This document shows positions 14,439-23,641 of a DNA stretch of 36,515 nt, in pieces; positions within the stretch are counted from its first letter, which is position 1; each line of letters begins with the position of its first letter. The DNA is from Bifidobacterium breve (GTDB lineage Bacteria; Actinomycetota; Actinomycetes; Nanopelagicales; Nanopelagicaceae). Under the pieces are notes generated by a model. It did no database searches. It was not told the origin of the DNA and was given only the letters and a program-made list of their open reading frames with translations. The stretch is from the NCBI GenBank assembly GCA_945866305.1, contig CAMBGS010000008.1:1-36515 (forward strand), read 5' to 3'. Position numbers and translations under genes: made by a program.

Positions 14439-16933
14439 TTCGTAGCTGCGGCTAAATCTTCTGGAGAATCCGGCGTAGTTGCCTTCGCTGCACCAGCAAA
14501 TGTGAATTTAGCTTCTGCTGCATCACCTTCGACATCCACAACGATAATTTCGCCAGCCTTTAACTCACCAAAGAGAATTCGCTCTGAAAGCGAATCTTCA
14601 ATTTCACGTTGAATAACGCGACGCAGTGGACGTGCTCCAAGAAGTGGGTCGTAACCACGAGCTGCCAACAAATCTTTAGCAGCTTGAGTTAGTTCGATTC
14701 CCATATCTTTCGCCTTTAGGCGTTCATCCAAGTTAGCGATCATCAAATCAACAATCTGAATAATCTGATCTTTCGTCAACTGGTGGAAGACGATTACATC
14801 ATCAATTCGGTTTAGGAATTCCGGACGGAAGTGGTTCTTAAGTTCGTCCTGAACCTTGCCCTTCATGCGATCATAATTTGTTAGATCATCATCGATATTG
14901 GCAAAACCAAGTCCGAGGCTCTTTGAAATATCACGAGTTCCAAGGTTGGTAGTCATAATGATTACAGTGTTCTTGAAGTCAACGGTGCGTCCTTGTGCAT
15001 CCGTCAGGCGACCGTCTTCGAGTACCTGAAGAAGTGAATTAAAGATATCTGGGTGAGCTTTTTCTATTTCATCGAATAAAACAACCGAGAATGGACGGCG
15101 GCGAACTTTCTCCGTTAACTGTCCGCCTTCGTCGTAACCAACATATCCTGGAGGAGCTCCAAATAAACGCGATGCTGTGTGGCGCTCGGAATATTCAGAC
15201 ATATCAAGCTGAATAAGTGCGGTCTCATCACCGAATAAGAATGAGGCAAGTGTGCGAGAGAGTTCAGTCTTTCCGACACCTGATGGGCCAGCAAAGATAA
15301 ATGAACCACCTGGACGCTTTGGATCTTTCAACCCGGCGCGAGTACGGCGAATCGCTTGTGACAGCGCTTTGATCGCTTGATCTTGGCCGATAACGCGGCG
15401 GTGAAGTTCATCTTCCATGCGAAGCAGACGAGCAGTCTCTTCTTCGGTTAACTTAAATACCGGGATACCAGTTGAGGCAGATAAAACTTGAGCGATGAGT
15501 TCTTCATCAACTTCAGTTACCTTATCGAGATCTGTTGCCTTCCAATTCTTTTCTGCTTCTACTTTTTCAGCGATGAGAGTCTTCTCTTTATCGCGGAATG
15601 CAGCAGCGCCTTCAAAATCTTGGCCATCAATTGCTGACTCTTTAGCCTTGCGAGCTTCTGCGATCTTGTCATCGAATTCACGAAGTTCTGCTGGAGCAGT
15701 CATTCGCTTTATGCGAAGACGCGATCCTGCTTCATCAATAAGGTCAATCGCCTTATCTGGCAAGAAGCGATCGGAAACGTAGCGATCTGCCATATTTGCA
15801 GCAGCGGCAAGTGCGCCATCGGTGATTGAAACACGGTGGTGGGTTTCATAACGATCGCGAAGCCCTTTAAGAATTTCAATGGTGTGAGCAACTGATGGCT
15901 CTTTAACTTGAATTGGTTGGAAGCGACGTTCTAGCGCAGCATCTTTTTCAACATGCTTGCGGTATTCGTCCAAAGTTGTTGCACCAATTGTCTGCAGTTC
16001 ACCACGTGCCAACATTGGCTTCAAGATGCTAGCTGCATCAATTGCGCCTTCAGCTGCGCCTGCACCGACAAGGGTGTGAATTTCATCGATAAACAAAATA
16101 ATGTCGCCGCGTGTTTTAATCTCTTTCAAGACTTTCTTCAAACGCTCTTCGAAATCTCCGCGGTAACGGCTGCCGGCAACAAGTGCGCCTAAATCGAGTG
16201 AATACAGCTGCTTATCTTTAAGAGTTTCTGGGACATCATTCTTGAAGATTGCTTGCGCAAGTCCTTCAACAACAGCAGTTTTTCCAACGCCTGGTTCACC
16301 AATCAATACTGGGTTGTTCTTAGTGCGGCGAGAAAGTACTTGCATCACACGTTCAATTTCATTCTCACGACCGATAACTGGGTCAAGTTTTCCTTCACGG
16401 GCAGCTTGGGTGAGATTACGACCGAATTGATCCAAGACAAGTGAAGTAGATGGTGTTCCTTCTGCTGGTCCACCAGATGTTGCGGCTTCTTTTCCTTGGT
16501 AACCAGAGAGAAGTTGAATAACTTGTTGACGAACACGATTTAAATCTGCGCCAAGTTTTACAAGAACTTGTGCGGCAACGCCTTCGCCCTCGCGGATTAA
16601 GCCAAGCAAAATATGTTCTGTGCCGATGTAGTTGTGGCCAAGTTGCAGCGCTTCGCGAAGTGAGAGTTCAAGAACTTTCTTTGCGCGTGGAGTAAATGGA
16701 ATATGGCCGCTTGGTGCTTGCTGACCTTGACCAATAATTTCTTCAACTTGGGCGCGCACGCCTTCAAGTGAGATGCCGAGCGCTTCAAGGCCTTTAGCGG
16801 CAACGCCTTCGCCTTCGTGGATCAATCCAAGGAGGATATGTTCTGTGCCGATGTAGTTGTGATTGAGCATGCGTGCTTCTTCTTGAGCCAAGACAACAAC
16901 ACGTCGGGCTCGATCGGTAAAGCGCTCAAACAT
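14435..16933 (-). CDS. clpC: ATP-dependent Clp protease ATPase subunit ClpC
   Basis: An 832-residue HSP100 unfoldase that feeds proteins into ClpP in the cytosol. Two N-terminal Clp repeats share [16 protein letters not shown]-1 has Walker A GEPGVGKT (~residue 205) and Walker B LFIDEIH. A UVR/middle domain follows around [20 protein letters not shown]-2 has Walker A GPSGVGKT (~550) and [18 protein letters not shown] loop (LGLGFAN) matches the ClpP-docking tripeptide. The start is well supported by AAAGGAG ending 8 nt before ATG. It lies last in the long leftward cluster, but a 156-bp upstream gap with dyad symmetry suggests its own promoter. Confidence 0.98.
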   Translation of the reverse strand: MFERFTDRARRVVVLAQEEARMLNHNYIGTEHILLGLIHEGEGVAAKGLEALGISLEGVRAQVEEIIGQGQQAPSGHIPFTPRAKKVLELSLREALQLGHNYIGTEHILLGLIREGEGVAAQVLVKLGADLNRVRQQVIQLLSGYQGKEAATSGGPAEGTPSTSLVLDQFGRNLTQAAREGKLDPVIGRENEIERVMQVLSRRTKNNPVLIGEPGVGKTAVVEGLAQAIFKNDVPETLKDKQLYSLDLGALVAGSRYRGDFEERLKKVLKEIKTRGDIILFIDEIHTLVGAGAAEGAIDAASILKPMLARGELQTIGATTLDEYRKHVEKDAALERRFQPIQVKEPSVAHTIEILKGLRDRYETHHRVSITDGALAAAANMADRYVSDRFLPDKAIDLIDEAGSRLRIKRMTAPAELREFDDKIAEARKAKESAIDGQDFEGAAAFRDKEKTLIAEKVEAEKNWKATDLDKVTEVDEELIAQVLSASTGIPVFKLTEEETARLLRMEDELHRRVIGQDQAIKALSQAIRRTRAGLKDPKRPGGSFIFAGPSGVGKTELSRTLASFLFGDETALIQLDMSEYSERHTASRLFGAPPGYVGYDEGGQLTEKVRRRPFSVVLFDEIEKAHPDIFNSLLQVLEDGRLTDAQGRTVDFKNTVIIMTTNLGTRDISKSLGLGFANIDDDLTNYDRMKGKVQDELKNHFRPEFLNRIDDVIVFHQLTKDQIIQIVDLMIANLDERLKAKDMGIELTQAAKDLLAARGYDPLLGARPLRRVIQREIEDSLSERILFGELKAGEIIVVDVEGDAAEAKFTFAGAAKATTPDSPEDLAAATN

Positions 16934-16940
16934 CGGCAGA

Positions 16941-16947
16941 CTCCTTT
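16941..16947 (-). promoter_or_regulatory. Strong ribosome binding site of clpC
   Basis: AAGGAGT on the minus strand, about 7 nt before the ATG. It fixes the clpC start and shows that this mRNA has a leader, unlike many transcript-leading genes here. Confidence 0.7.
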
Positions 16948-17028
16948 AAAGGCGGTAATTATTCGGTTCTAGCCAAGCCTATAACCCAACGCAGGGAAGA
17001 CGCGAGGTGGATAGCTTGTGGTCATTAG

Positions 17029-17088
17029 AACCCCAGATCTGGGTCTGATATTCCCCATTTGGGCTAGAACTAGCGTTATCTGGGGGTT
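17029..17088 (-). terminator. Nested inverted repeats after argA (putative terminator or attenuator)
   Basis: The arms AACCCCAGAT (17029-17038) and ATCTGGGGGTT (17078-17088) pair almost fully. Inside are a perfect 12-bp palindrome CCCAGATCTGGG (17032-17043, overlapping the left arm) and GCTAG-AA-CTAGC (17063-17074). The element begins 1 bp after the argA stop, so it may end the lysS-argA transcript. There is no U tract. An operator for clpC regulation is the alternative. The remainder of the 156-bp gap (16934-17089) holds the clpC leader; I saw no clear -10 assignment there. Confidence 0.45.
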
Positions 17089-17089
17089 G

Positions 17090-17584
17090 CTACAGGGTTA
17101 AGAGCATGCGGGTATTGCCCAAGGTATTGGGCTTAGCCGCTTCTAAATCTAGGAATTCGGCAACGCCGGCATCATAAGAACGCAGTAATTGTTGATAAAC
17201 ATCAGGTGCAACTGGCGTTCCTTCGATCTCTTTAAAACCGTGGCGGCCAAAAAAAGATGTTTGGAAAGTTAAGCAGAAAATTCTTTCTACTCCTACCTCG
17301 CGCGCGCGTTCAATGATTTTTTCAAGGATCTGATTACCAATGCCCCGCTTATGAAAGCTTTTTTCAACTGCGACGGTACGAACTTCTGCTAGGTCATCCC
17401 ACAAAATGTGAAGCGCACCGCAACCAACAACTTTTCCATCAACTTCAGCGACTGTAAATTCTTGAACGCTTTCATACAAAGTCACGGTCTCCTTACTTAG
17501 CATCTGACCGGGTGCGGCGTAAGAATCTACAAGTTGGCGGATGGTCTTAACATCACTGGTACGTGCTGGACGAATAACAATCAT
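17090..17584 (-). CDS. argA: Amino-acid N-acetyltransferase (N-acetylglutamate synthase, Rv2747 type)
   Basis: A 164-residue GNAT-fold enzyme that acetylates L-glutamate with acetyl-CoA, the first step of arginine synthesis. It follows the short single-domain actinobacterial ArgA (Rv2747) closely by eye: RPARTSDV near the start, LYE.VQEF, GCGALHILWDDLAEVRTVAV, the acetyl-CoA loop HKRGIGNQI (R/Q-x-x-G-x-G/A), FFGRHGFKEIEGTPV, and SYDAGVAEFLDL...NTLGNTRMLL at the end. It lacks the amino-acid-kinase domain of the proteobacterial enzyme, as expected. It starts 2 bp after the lysS stop, so it is co-transcribed with lysS. It lies where lsr2 is often found. Confidence 0.9.
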   Translation of the reverse strand: MIVIRPARTSDVKTIRQLVDSYAAPGQMLSKETVTLYESVQEFTVAEVDGKVVGCGALHILWDDLAEVRTVAVEKSFHKRGIGNQILEKIIERAREVGVERIFCLTFQTSFFGRHGFKEIEGTPVAPDVYQQLLRSYDAGVAEFLDLEAAKPNTLGNTRMLLTL

Positions 17585-17586
17585 GG

Positions 17587-19101
17587 TTATTCGATTTCAG
17601 GTTTTACCAGTGGGAATAAAATTGTTTCGCGAATTCCTAGGCCAGTAAGTGCCATCAATAAACGATCAACGCCCATACCCATTCCGCCCGTCGGTGGCAT
17701 TGCAAATTCCATCGCTCGCAAGAAATCTTCATCAACTTGCATTGCTTCTAGATCACCCTTTGAACCAAGTTTTGCTTGCTCAACTAAACGCTCGCGTTGA
17801 ACTACTGGATCGATGAGTTCGGAATATCCTGTTGCAAGTTCGAAGCCATCTACATATAGATCCCATTTTTCAGCAACCCCTGGCAGTTCGCGATGGGCGC
17901 GAACTAAAGGTGAAGTATCTACAGGGAATCCCATTACAAAGGTTGGGGCAATTAGCTGATCCTTTGCCACATGCTCAAAGATTTCTTCAGCGAGTTTTCC
18001 AGTAATCCACTTGGGATCAATCTTTATACCGATCTTGGTGGCAATTTTCTTCAAATCATCAAGTGGAGTAAGGGCGGTAACGCTTTCGCCAACACCTTCA
18101 GTTATCGCATCGTAAAGTGAAATCTCGCGCCACTTTCCACCTAAGTCTGCTTGTCGGCCATCGTGATGTGTAACCACATGCGAACCAGCGATCGCCATCG
18201 CGGCATTTTGCACCAAAGTGCGAGTTAATTCCGCAATAGAGCGCCAGTCACCGTATGCCTGATAACTCTCGATCATTGCAAACTCAGGAGAGTGAGATGA
18301 ATCTGCTCCTTCATTGCGGAAGTTACGATTTATTTCAAAGACTCGCTCAATACCGCCAACAACGCAGCGCTTTAAAAATAGCTCAGGTGCGATTCGTAGG
18401 TACAGATCCATGTCGTAGGCATTACTGAAAGATTTAAATGGGCGCGCTGCCGCTCCACCGTGCATTACCTGCAACATTGGAGTTTCGACTTCTACAAAGT
18501 TCTCTTTATGGAAAGTCTCACGCAACGAACGCATCACTGCTGGACGCAAACGTGCATTTGTGCGCGCTTCATCACGAACAATCAAATCTACATAGCGCAT
18601 GCGGACACGGGTTTCTTCCGACATTGGTTTGTGATCGTTTGGAAGCGGACGAAGAGATTTAGCTGCCATTGAATAACTGTTAGCCAAAATTGAAAGTTCG
18701 CCGCGCTTTGATGTAATGATTTCACCAGTAACGCTGACAATGTCACCCAGATCAATATCGCTCTTCCAAGAATCTAAAGTCTCTTGTCCGACTTTGTCGA
18801 GTGAAAGCATCGCTTGAAGTTCGGTGCCATCGCCTTCACGTAAAGTGGCAAAGCAAAGTTTTCCAGTATCGCGCTTAAAAATTACACGACCGGTCAAGCT
18901 TTGAGTATCACCAGTCGTCGAATCAGTTTCAAGCGTTGCATATTTGGCGCGAATTTCTGCGAGCGAGGCGGTCCGAGAAACGGAAACTGGATATGGCTCA
19001 ACACCGCGCTCAATTAACCCCGCGCGTTTTTCGCGACGGATACGTAATTGCTCAGGTAGGTCATCTTCTACCGATGCGGCGGGCTGTTCTTCTTTGCTCA
19101 T
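17587..19101 (-). CDS. lysS: Lysyl-tRNA synthetase, class II
   Basis: A 504-residue class II aminoacyl-tRNA synthetase that charges tRNA-Lys. An N-terminal OB-fold anticodon-binding domain spans about residues 60-170 (LTGRVIFKRDTGKLCFATLRE). The catalytic core has motif 2 in ERVFEINRNFRNEG and motif 3 in GMGMGVDRLLM. The C-terminus ETILFPLVKPE is the family's normal end. ATG 19101 is chosen because the next in-frame residues MSKEEQPAASVEDDLPEQ give the usual acidic lead. A TAGACT box 9 nt upstream could give lysS-argA a promoter in addition to transcription from coaX, whose stop is 19 bp away. Confidence 0.97.
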   Translation of the reverse strand: MSKEEQPAASVEDDLPEQLRIRREKRAGLIERGVEPYPVSVSRTASLAEIRAKYATLETDSTTGDTQSLTGRVIFKRDTGKLCFATLREGDGTELQAMLSLDKVGQETLDSWKSDIDLGDIVSVTGEIITSKRGELSILANSYSMAAKSLRPLPNDHKPMSEETRVRMRYVDLIVRDEARTNARLRPAVMRSLRETFHKENFVEVETPMLQVMHGGAAARPFKSFSNAYDMDLYLRIAPELFLKRCVVGGIERVFEINRNFRNEGADSSHSPEFAMIESYQAYGDWRSIAELTRTLVQNAAMAIAGSHVVTHHDGRQADLGGKWREISLYDAITEGVGESVTALTPLDDLKKIATKIGIKIDPKWITGKLAEEIFEHVAKDQLIAPTFVMGFPVDTSPLVRAHRELPGVAEKWDLYVDGFELATGYSELIDPVVQRERLVEQAKLGSKGDLEAMQVDEDFLRAMEFAMPPTGGMGMGVDRLLMALTGLGIRETILFPLVKPEIE

Positions 19102-19110
19102 AATGGTGAA

Positions 19111-19116
19111 AGTCTA
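19111..19116 (-). promoter_or_regulatory. Possible internal -10 box of lysS
   Basis: TAGACT, 9 nt before lysS ATG 19101, in the 19-bp gap after coaX. The spacing is slightly longer than at the other leaderless candidates, so this is a weaker call. Confidence 0.35.
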
Positions 19117-19120
19117 CCTA

Positions 19121-19885
19121 TTAGATATTTCGCTCGTGGATAAGGCGCAAGCCAATCAAGGTGAGATCAGGCTCATGCTCATCAATTGTTTCAGCAACTC
19201 CAATAATTAGCGGTGCGAGTCCACCTGTTGCAATCACGGTTGGGGATCCTTCATAACTCTGCGCTAATTCGGCAACGATGCGATCTACCAATCCATCTAC
19301 TTGTCCAGCAAATCCAAAGATAGTTCCAGATTGCAGCGCTTCGACAGTATTCTTTCCAATAACGTTCTTGGGACGAATCAGTTCTACTTTGCGTAATTGT
19401 GCAGCGCGCGCAGCCAGTGCATCTACAGATATTTCAATTCCTGGTGCCAGGGCACCTCCTAAGAATTCTCCCTTTGGAGAAACCACATCTAAATTTGTTG
19501 ATGTTCCAAAATCGACGACTATTGCTGGTCCTCCATAGAGAGAGTGTGCGGCTAAAGTATTTACGATTCGATCTGCGCCAATTTCTTTTGGGTTATCAAC
19601 CAAAAGTGGAACTCCCGTTTTAATCCCTGGCTCCACAATAGTTGTCGGGATTTTTGAGAAGTATGTTGCAATCATTGTTCGTAATTCACGCAGAGTTGCC
19701 GGAACTGTTGAACAAATAGAGAGTCCAGTAATTTCATAATCAGAAACCAGCGAGCGGTATTGCAACCACAGCTCATCTGAGGTTGTACGTGGATCAGTTT
19801 TTACACGCCAGGAGCGGATCAATTGATCTCCCTGAAAAATACCTAAGACGGTATTCGTATTTCCGACATCAACAGTTAGCAACAT
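19121..19885 (-). CDS. coaX: Type III pantothenate kinase
   Basis: A 254-residue kinase of the ASKHA fold that phosphorylates pantothenate, the first step of CoA synthesis. The N-terminal phosphate motif LLTVDVGNTNTVLG carries the catalytic aspartate (D5). The pantothenate-site GADRIVNTLAA and the second phosphate motif VVDFGTSTNLDVV are in order; the usual form is DFGTATT, so STN is a small variation. GGALAPGIEISVDAL and IATGGLAPL complete the fold. It starts 2 bp after nadC's stop and belongs to the panC-nadB-nadC-coaX transcription unit. Confidence 0.95.
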   Translation of the reverse strand: MLLTVDVGNTNTVLGIFQGDQLIRSWRVKTDPRTTSDELWLQYRSLVSDYEITGLSICSTVPATLRELRTMIATYFSKIPTTIVEPGIKTGVPLLVDNPKEIGADRIVNTLAAHSLYGGPAIVVDFGTSTNLDVVSPKGEFLGGALAPGIEISVDALAARAAQLRKVELIRPKNVIGKNTVEALQSGTIFGFAGQVDGLVDRIVAELAQSYEGSPTVIATGGLAPLIIGVAETIDEHEPDLTLIGLRLIHERNI

Positions 19886-19887
19886 AA

Positions 19888-20712
19888 CTACTCCGCTCTC
19901 AGATCTAGACCGATATCAAAGACTGGCGCAGAATGTGTCAACGCCCCAATTGCAATGTAATCAACGCCAGATTGTGCATAAGCGCGCGCACTGGCAAGTG
20001 AAATTCCACCTGATGCTTCTAATTTAAATGCACCGTTTACTAAAGCGACCGCCTGCGCGCATTGTTCAGGGGACATATTGTCTAAAAGTACGAGATCTGG
20101 CTTTTGCGATAACACATCTTGCAGCTGGTCCAGAGTATCTACTTCAATTTCAATTTCAGCATCTGGAAACGCTGTGCGAACCTGTGCAAAAGCAGATACC
20201 ACTCCACCCGCAGCTGCAATGTGATTATCTTTTATCAAAGCGGCATCACTTAAGTTCATTCGGTGATTTGTTCCACCACCCATACGAACGGCATATTTCT
20301 CAATAACTCGTAATCCTGGAGTTGTTTTTCGTGTATCTCGAACCTGGCACTTTGTTCCATCAACTTCTGCAACCCACTTGCGAGTTAACGTTGCAATTCC
20401 ACTTAAGTGACCAAAGAAGTTAAGAGCAGTGCGTTCAGCCAATAAAATTGCTCGTGTATTTCCGCGAACGGTGATTAACACTTCGCCTGCTTTAACGTGA
20501 TCTCCATCTTTTTTCGCGAGTTTCACATCCGACAATCCAACTTCAGTAAGAACGGCGTGAGCGATATTTATCCCAGCGATAACTCCATCCATGCGGGCCA
20601 CAAAATCAGCGGAAGCTGTTGCATCTGCTGCAATCGTTGCGTGTGAAGTTATATCGACTCCCCCTGCTAGATCTTCAGCAAGTGCTGCCTTTATCAATTC
20701 TTGATCAGTCAC
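19888..20712 (-). CDS. nadC: Nicotinate-nucleotide pyrophosphorylase (quinolinate phosphoribosyltransferase)
   Basis: A 274-residue enzyme that converts quinolinate and PRPP to nicotinate mononucleotide with loss of CO2 in de novo NAD synthesis. The quinolinate-binding motif TRKTTPGLRVIEKYAV and the stretch GGGTNHRMNLSDAALIKDNHI are intact. The alpha/beta-barrel segment EIEVDTLDQL and the late LEASGGISL are in the expected places. It starts with GTG at 20712, whose G overlaps the TGA of nadB (GTGA overlap), so it is tightly coupled to nadB. nadA, needed to make quinolinate, is not in the window. Confidence 0.96.
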   Translation of the reverse strand: MTDQELIKAALAEDLAGGVDITSHATIAADATASADFVARMDGVIAGINIAHAVLTEVGLSDVKLAKKDGDHVKAGEVLITVRGNTRAILLAERTALNFFGHLSGIATLTRKWVAEVDGTKCQVRDTRKTTPGLRVIEKYAVRMGGGTNHRMNLSDAALIKDNHIAAAGGVVSAFAQVRTAFPDAEIEIEVDTLDQLQDVLSQKPDLVLLDNMSPEQCAQAVALVNGAFKLEASGGISLASARAYAQSGVDYIAIGALTHSAPVFDIGLDLRAE

Positions 20713-22322
20713 TTTTCACCCACTTCTTGATAGCTCGTATTCCAATTTCCATTACGGTCTAATTCCTGAACAATTCTTTTACGCCAATTGCTCTCTGAAT
20801 TTGGAAAATCTTCACGCCAATGAGATCCGCGAGTTTCTTGCCTAATTAACGCAGCCTTTAGTATTGCTTCAGCTAGTTGAAATAGGTTGGTCGTCTCCCA
20901 CGCTTCGACACAAGGATTAGTGCTCTTGCGATCCTGAATGCGAGTTAACTCAGCGCTGGTTTGTAACAAAGAATCGGAAGAACGTAATACACCAGCCCCA
21001 CGGCTCATACTGAGTTGCAATTCGCGGCGATTCGCTGGATCTAAAAGTATTGATTTAGAAGTATCAGCAACTGGTGCTGAACGCACGGTTAAATTCGCGG
21101 CAATATCTGCGGCAATTCGAGCGCTAAATACCAAACCTTCAAGAAGTGAATTTGAAGCCAAACGGTTGGCGCCGTGCACTCCAGAACAAGCGGTTTCCCC
21201 GCAGGCATAGAGTCCAATGACGCTGGTGCGACCATTTAAATCAACGCGCACACCACCAGATGCATAGTGTGAGGCTGGTGCCACTGGGATTAAATCTTTA
21301 CTTGGATTGATTCCATGAGAAATACAAGATGCATAAATTGTTGGGAAGCGGTTTTCAAAACCGTTTAAATGGCGCACATCCAACCAGACGTGATGTGCCC
21401 CGGTCTTATTCATCCGACGCATTGATGCGATGGCAACCACATCACGTGGGGCAAGTTCAGCTAATTTATGTTCGTTTAACATAAAGCGATCACCGGCATC
21501 GTCTAGCAAATATGCACCTTCACCGCGCACTGCTTCACTAATCAAAGGTTGCTGCCCTTGTGTGTTGTCTCCGAGCCATAAAACTGTGGGATGGAATTGA
21601 ATAAATTCTACATCTGCAACTTTTGCACCAGCACGTAGCGCCAAAGCAACGCCATCTCCAGTTGAAACGGATGGGTTTGTAGTTTGTGCAAAGACTTGGC
21701 CGAGTCCACCCGTTGCTAACACAACTGCTTTACCCAAAGCGCGACCAACGCCATCGCGACTTCCGGCACCGATAACGTGAAGAGTTACGCCGCAGACCGC
21801 GCCACTGGCATCCTTAAGCGCATCTAGAACGAGTGCATCTTCGACTACTTCTATTTCTGGATCATCATGCACGGCAGCGAGCAGTGCGCGCGAAACTTCA
21901 GCGCCAGTTGCATCTCCCCCTGCATGCAAAATGCGATTACGTAAGTGACCGCCTTCACGCGTCAGTGAAATTTCACCAGAATCTTCGGTGTCAAAGATTG
22001 CACCACGTTCAATCAATTTACGTACCGCTTCTGGTCCTTCGGTTACAAGCACGCGCACTGCTTCCACATCACATAAATCAGCGCCTGCTACCAAGGTATC
22101 TTTTAAATGTTGGTCTGGAGAATCACCAGGGCCAAGTGCTGCAGCGATTCCGCCTTGTGCCCATTTGGTTGAACCTTCATCAACCTTAGATTTTGTAACA
22201 ATCAAAACTGAGAGACCAAAAGTGCGGGCTTGCAGTGCAGTTGTAAGTCCGGCAATTCCTGAACCAACCACGATTACATCAGCGGTGGCGGTCCATCCTG
22301 GTTCAGGTGCAAGTAACTTCAT
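20709..22322 (-). CDS. nadB: L-aspartate oxidase
   Basis: A 537-residue FAD enzyme that oxidises L-aspartate to iminoaspartate, the first step of de novo NAD synthesis. The FAD Rossmann motif is VVGSGIAGLTTALQA near residue 20. SKVDEGSTKWAQGGIAAALG and REGGHLRNRILHAGGDATG are family signatures, and RGEGAYLLDDAGDRFM and CSGVHGANRLASNSLLEGLVF are the substrate- and FAD-contacting segments of the succinate-dehydrogenase/aspartate-oxidase family. The helical C-terminal domain from about residue 430 is present but short. It overlaps panC by ATGA at its start and nadC by GTGA at its end, so NAD and CoA genes are interleaved. Confidence 0.95.
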   Translation of the reverse strand: MKLLAPEPGWTATADVIVVGSGIAGLTTALQARTFGLSVLIVTKSKVDEGSTKWAQGGIAAALGPGDSPDQHLKDTLVAGADLCDVEAVRVLVTEGPEAVRKLIERGAIFDTEDSGEISLTREGGHLRNRILHAGGDATGAEVSRALLAAVHDDPEIEVVEDALVLDALKDASGAVCGVTLHVIGAGSRDGVGRALGKAVVLATGGLGQVFAQTTNPSVSTGDGVALALRAGAKVADVEFIQFHPTVLWLGDNTQGQQPLISEAVRGEGAYLLDDAGDRFMLNEHKLAELAPRDVVAIASMRRMNKTGAHHVWLDVRHLNGFENRFPTIYASCISHGINPSKDLIPVAPASHYASGGVRVDLNGRTSVIGLYACGETACSGVHGANRLASNSLLEGLVFSARIAADIAANLTVRSAPVADTSKSILLDPANRRELQLSMSRGAGVLRSSDSLLQTSAELTRIQDRKSTNPCVEAWETTNLFQLAEAILKAALIRQETRGSHWREDFPNSESNWRKRIVQELDRNGNWNTSYQEVGEK

Positions 22323-23140
22323 CGCACACCGGTATTTCCAGTAGCTGGGTTCATCTGCATATTGTCGATCAAACGGACCCCATTAAGCCAACCCGCGATA
22401 ATTGCACGCTGCTTTGAGGTGGAATCCGTGGCAATTGCAAAGTTTTCTTCATCAATTATTTCGGCATAGTCCAATTTGAAGAGTGGTTCTTGCGAGCAAA
22501 TTTGGTGCATTAAAGCTCTTGCCGAATTTATATTTTTACTCTCTCTGGCGGCTGTCAGCGCTCGATAAATTACAGTTGCGGCATTACGTTCGTTCTCACT
22601 CAATCTGATGTTTCGCGAAGAAAGTGCTAAACCATCGCTCTCTCGAATTGTCGGAGCAGCGATTATTTCAATACTTTTATAATCTTCTTTGGCAAGGGCA
22701 TTAATCAGAGTTAATTGCTGAAAATCTTTTTCGCCAAATATTGCACTTGCTGGAGAGAGTAAATCAAATAATCGAGAGACTACTGTGACCACCCCGTCAA
22801 AATGTCCAATTCGATTTGCTCCTTCATACATTTCTCCAAGTGGGCCAGCCACTCTCGTCGTTACTTTCTCTGGATAAATCTCTCTTTGTTGAGGTAGCCA
22901 AAGATGAGTTACACCGGCATCCCCTGCAATTTCGACATCACGGTCAGGAGTACGCGGATAGAGTTCTAAATCTTTACTGTTATCAAACTGAAGTGGGTTA
23001 ACGAAAATACTTGCCACGACAAATTCGCTCATTGTTCTTGCTAACTTAAAAAGTGATGCGTGCCCCTCGTGTAGCGCCCCCATAGTCGGAACAAAAACGC
23101 AGCCGTCAGCCAATTCAGCTGCGCTGTTAACGATCTTCAT
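22319..23140 (-). CDS. panC: Pantothenate synthetase
   Basis: A 273-residue ATP-dependent ligase that joins pantoate and beta-alanine. The HIGH-like motif PTMGALHEGH is near residue 20, NPLQFDNSKDL binds pantoate, FGEKDFQQL and the ATP-site REDGL-type sequence (here RESDGLALSSRNIRL) are intact. Length is normal. A leader precedes it: AAAGGACTGGAG sits before ATG 23140, and TAAACT at 23184-23189 is a candidate -10, so panC probably starts a transcription unit that runs through nadB, nadC and coaX. panD, which supplies beta-alanine and often follows panC, is replaced here by nadB. Confidence 0.96.
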   Translation of the reverse strand: MKIVNSAAELADGCVFVPTMGALHEGHASLFKLARTMSEFVVASIFVNPLQFDNSKDLELYPRTPDRDVEIAGDAGVTHLWLPQQREIYPEKVTTRVAGPLGEMYEGANRIGHFDGVVTVVSRLFDLLSPASAIFGEKDFQQLTLINALAKEDYKSIEIIAAPTIRESDGLALSSRNIRLSENERNAATVIYRALTAARESKNINSARALMHQICSQEPLFKLDYAEIIDEENFAIATDSTSKQRAIIAGWLNGVRLIDNMQMNPATGNTGVR

Positions 23141-23183
23141 ATCGGGCTCCAGTCCTTTCAGGTACCGGGCGGTGATTGATCTA

Positions 23184-23189
23184 AGTTTA
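23184..23189 (-). promoter_or_regulatory. Candidate -10 box for panC-nadB-nadC-coaX
   Basis: TAAACT on the minus strand, about 44 nt before panC ATG, next to the folK stop. It would give a leader of about 35 nt containing the AAAGGACTGGAG ribosome binding site. Confidence 0.35.
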
Positions 23190-23194
23190 GAGCC

Positions 23195-23641
23195 TTAATG
23201 CAATTGCACCAAAATCTCTGAAATCTTTCCGTGGGTCAGCAAAATTGCATCTGGCTCAATCGAGTGCCACGGTTCAATTACAAAAAGACGCTCATGTGCT
23301 CGGGGATGTGGAAGTTGCAACTCATCTGCTGAGCTAAGCAAAGAGCCGTATTGAATAAGGTCCAAATCGATTGTACGCGGACCCCATTTTTCCGTTCTTT
23401 CTCGACCAAGAGTTTTTTCAATACCGTGTAAAAGCGCTAACAAATCTAGGGCTGGTAAATCACTTTCAACAATGCAAACTGCATTTAAATAATCTGGCTG
23501 TGGGATTTCGCTGACTGGTTTCGTTGAATAATAACTTGAGACCAACTTAAAGTCGGTGGCTTCTCGCAACATTGCCACAGCTAAATCCATCTGCTCTTTG
23601 GGGTTGCCGATATTTGCCCCTAGCGCAATAACAGCCTTCAT
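23195..23641 (-). CDS. folK: 2-amino-4-hydroxy-6-hydroxymethyldihydropteridine pyrophosphokinase (HPPK)
   Basis: A 148-residue cytosolic kinase that transfers pyrophosphate from ATP to the pterin, making the substrate for FolP. The N-terminus AVIALGANIGNPKEQM is the family start, and the signature RTEKWGPRTIDLDLIQYG carries the two magnesium-binding aspartates. LQLPHPRAHERLFVIEPW follows as expected. Its start overlaps the stop of folB by 4 bp (ATGA), and a 54-bp gap separates its stop from panC. It is the last gene of the folate run. Confidence 0.96.
   Translation of the reverse strand: MKAVIALGANIGNPKEQMDLAVAMLREATDFKLVSSYYSTKPVSEIPQPDYLNAVCIVESDLPALDLLALLHGIEKTLGRERTEKWGPRTIDLDLIQYGSLLSSADELQLPHPRAHERLFVIEPWHSIEPDAILLTHGKISEILVQLH

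Noticed and set aside
16934-17089. CIRCE, HAIR or ClgR operator upstream of clpC
   Set aside because: None of the known consensus forms could be matched; only unnamed dyads are present.
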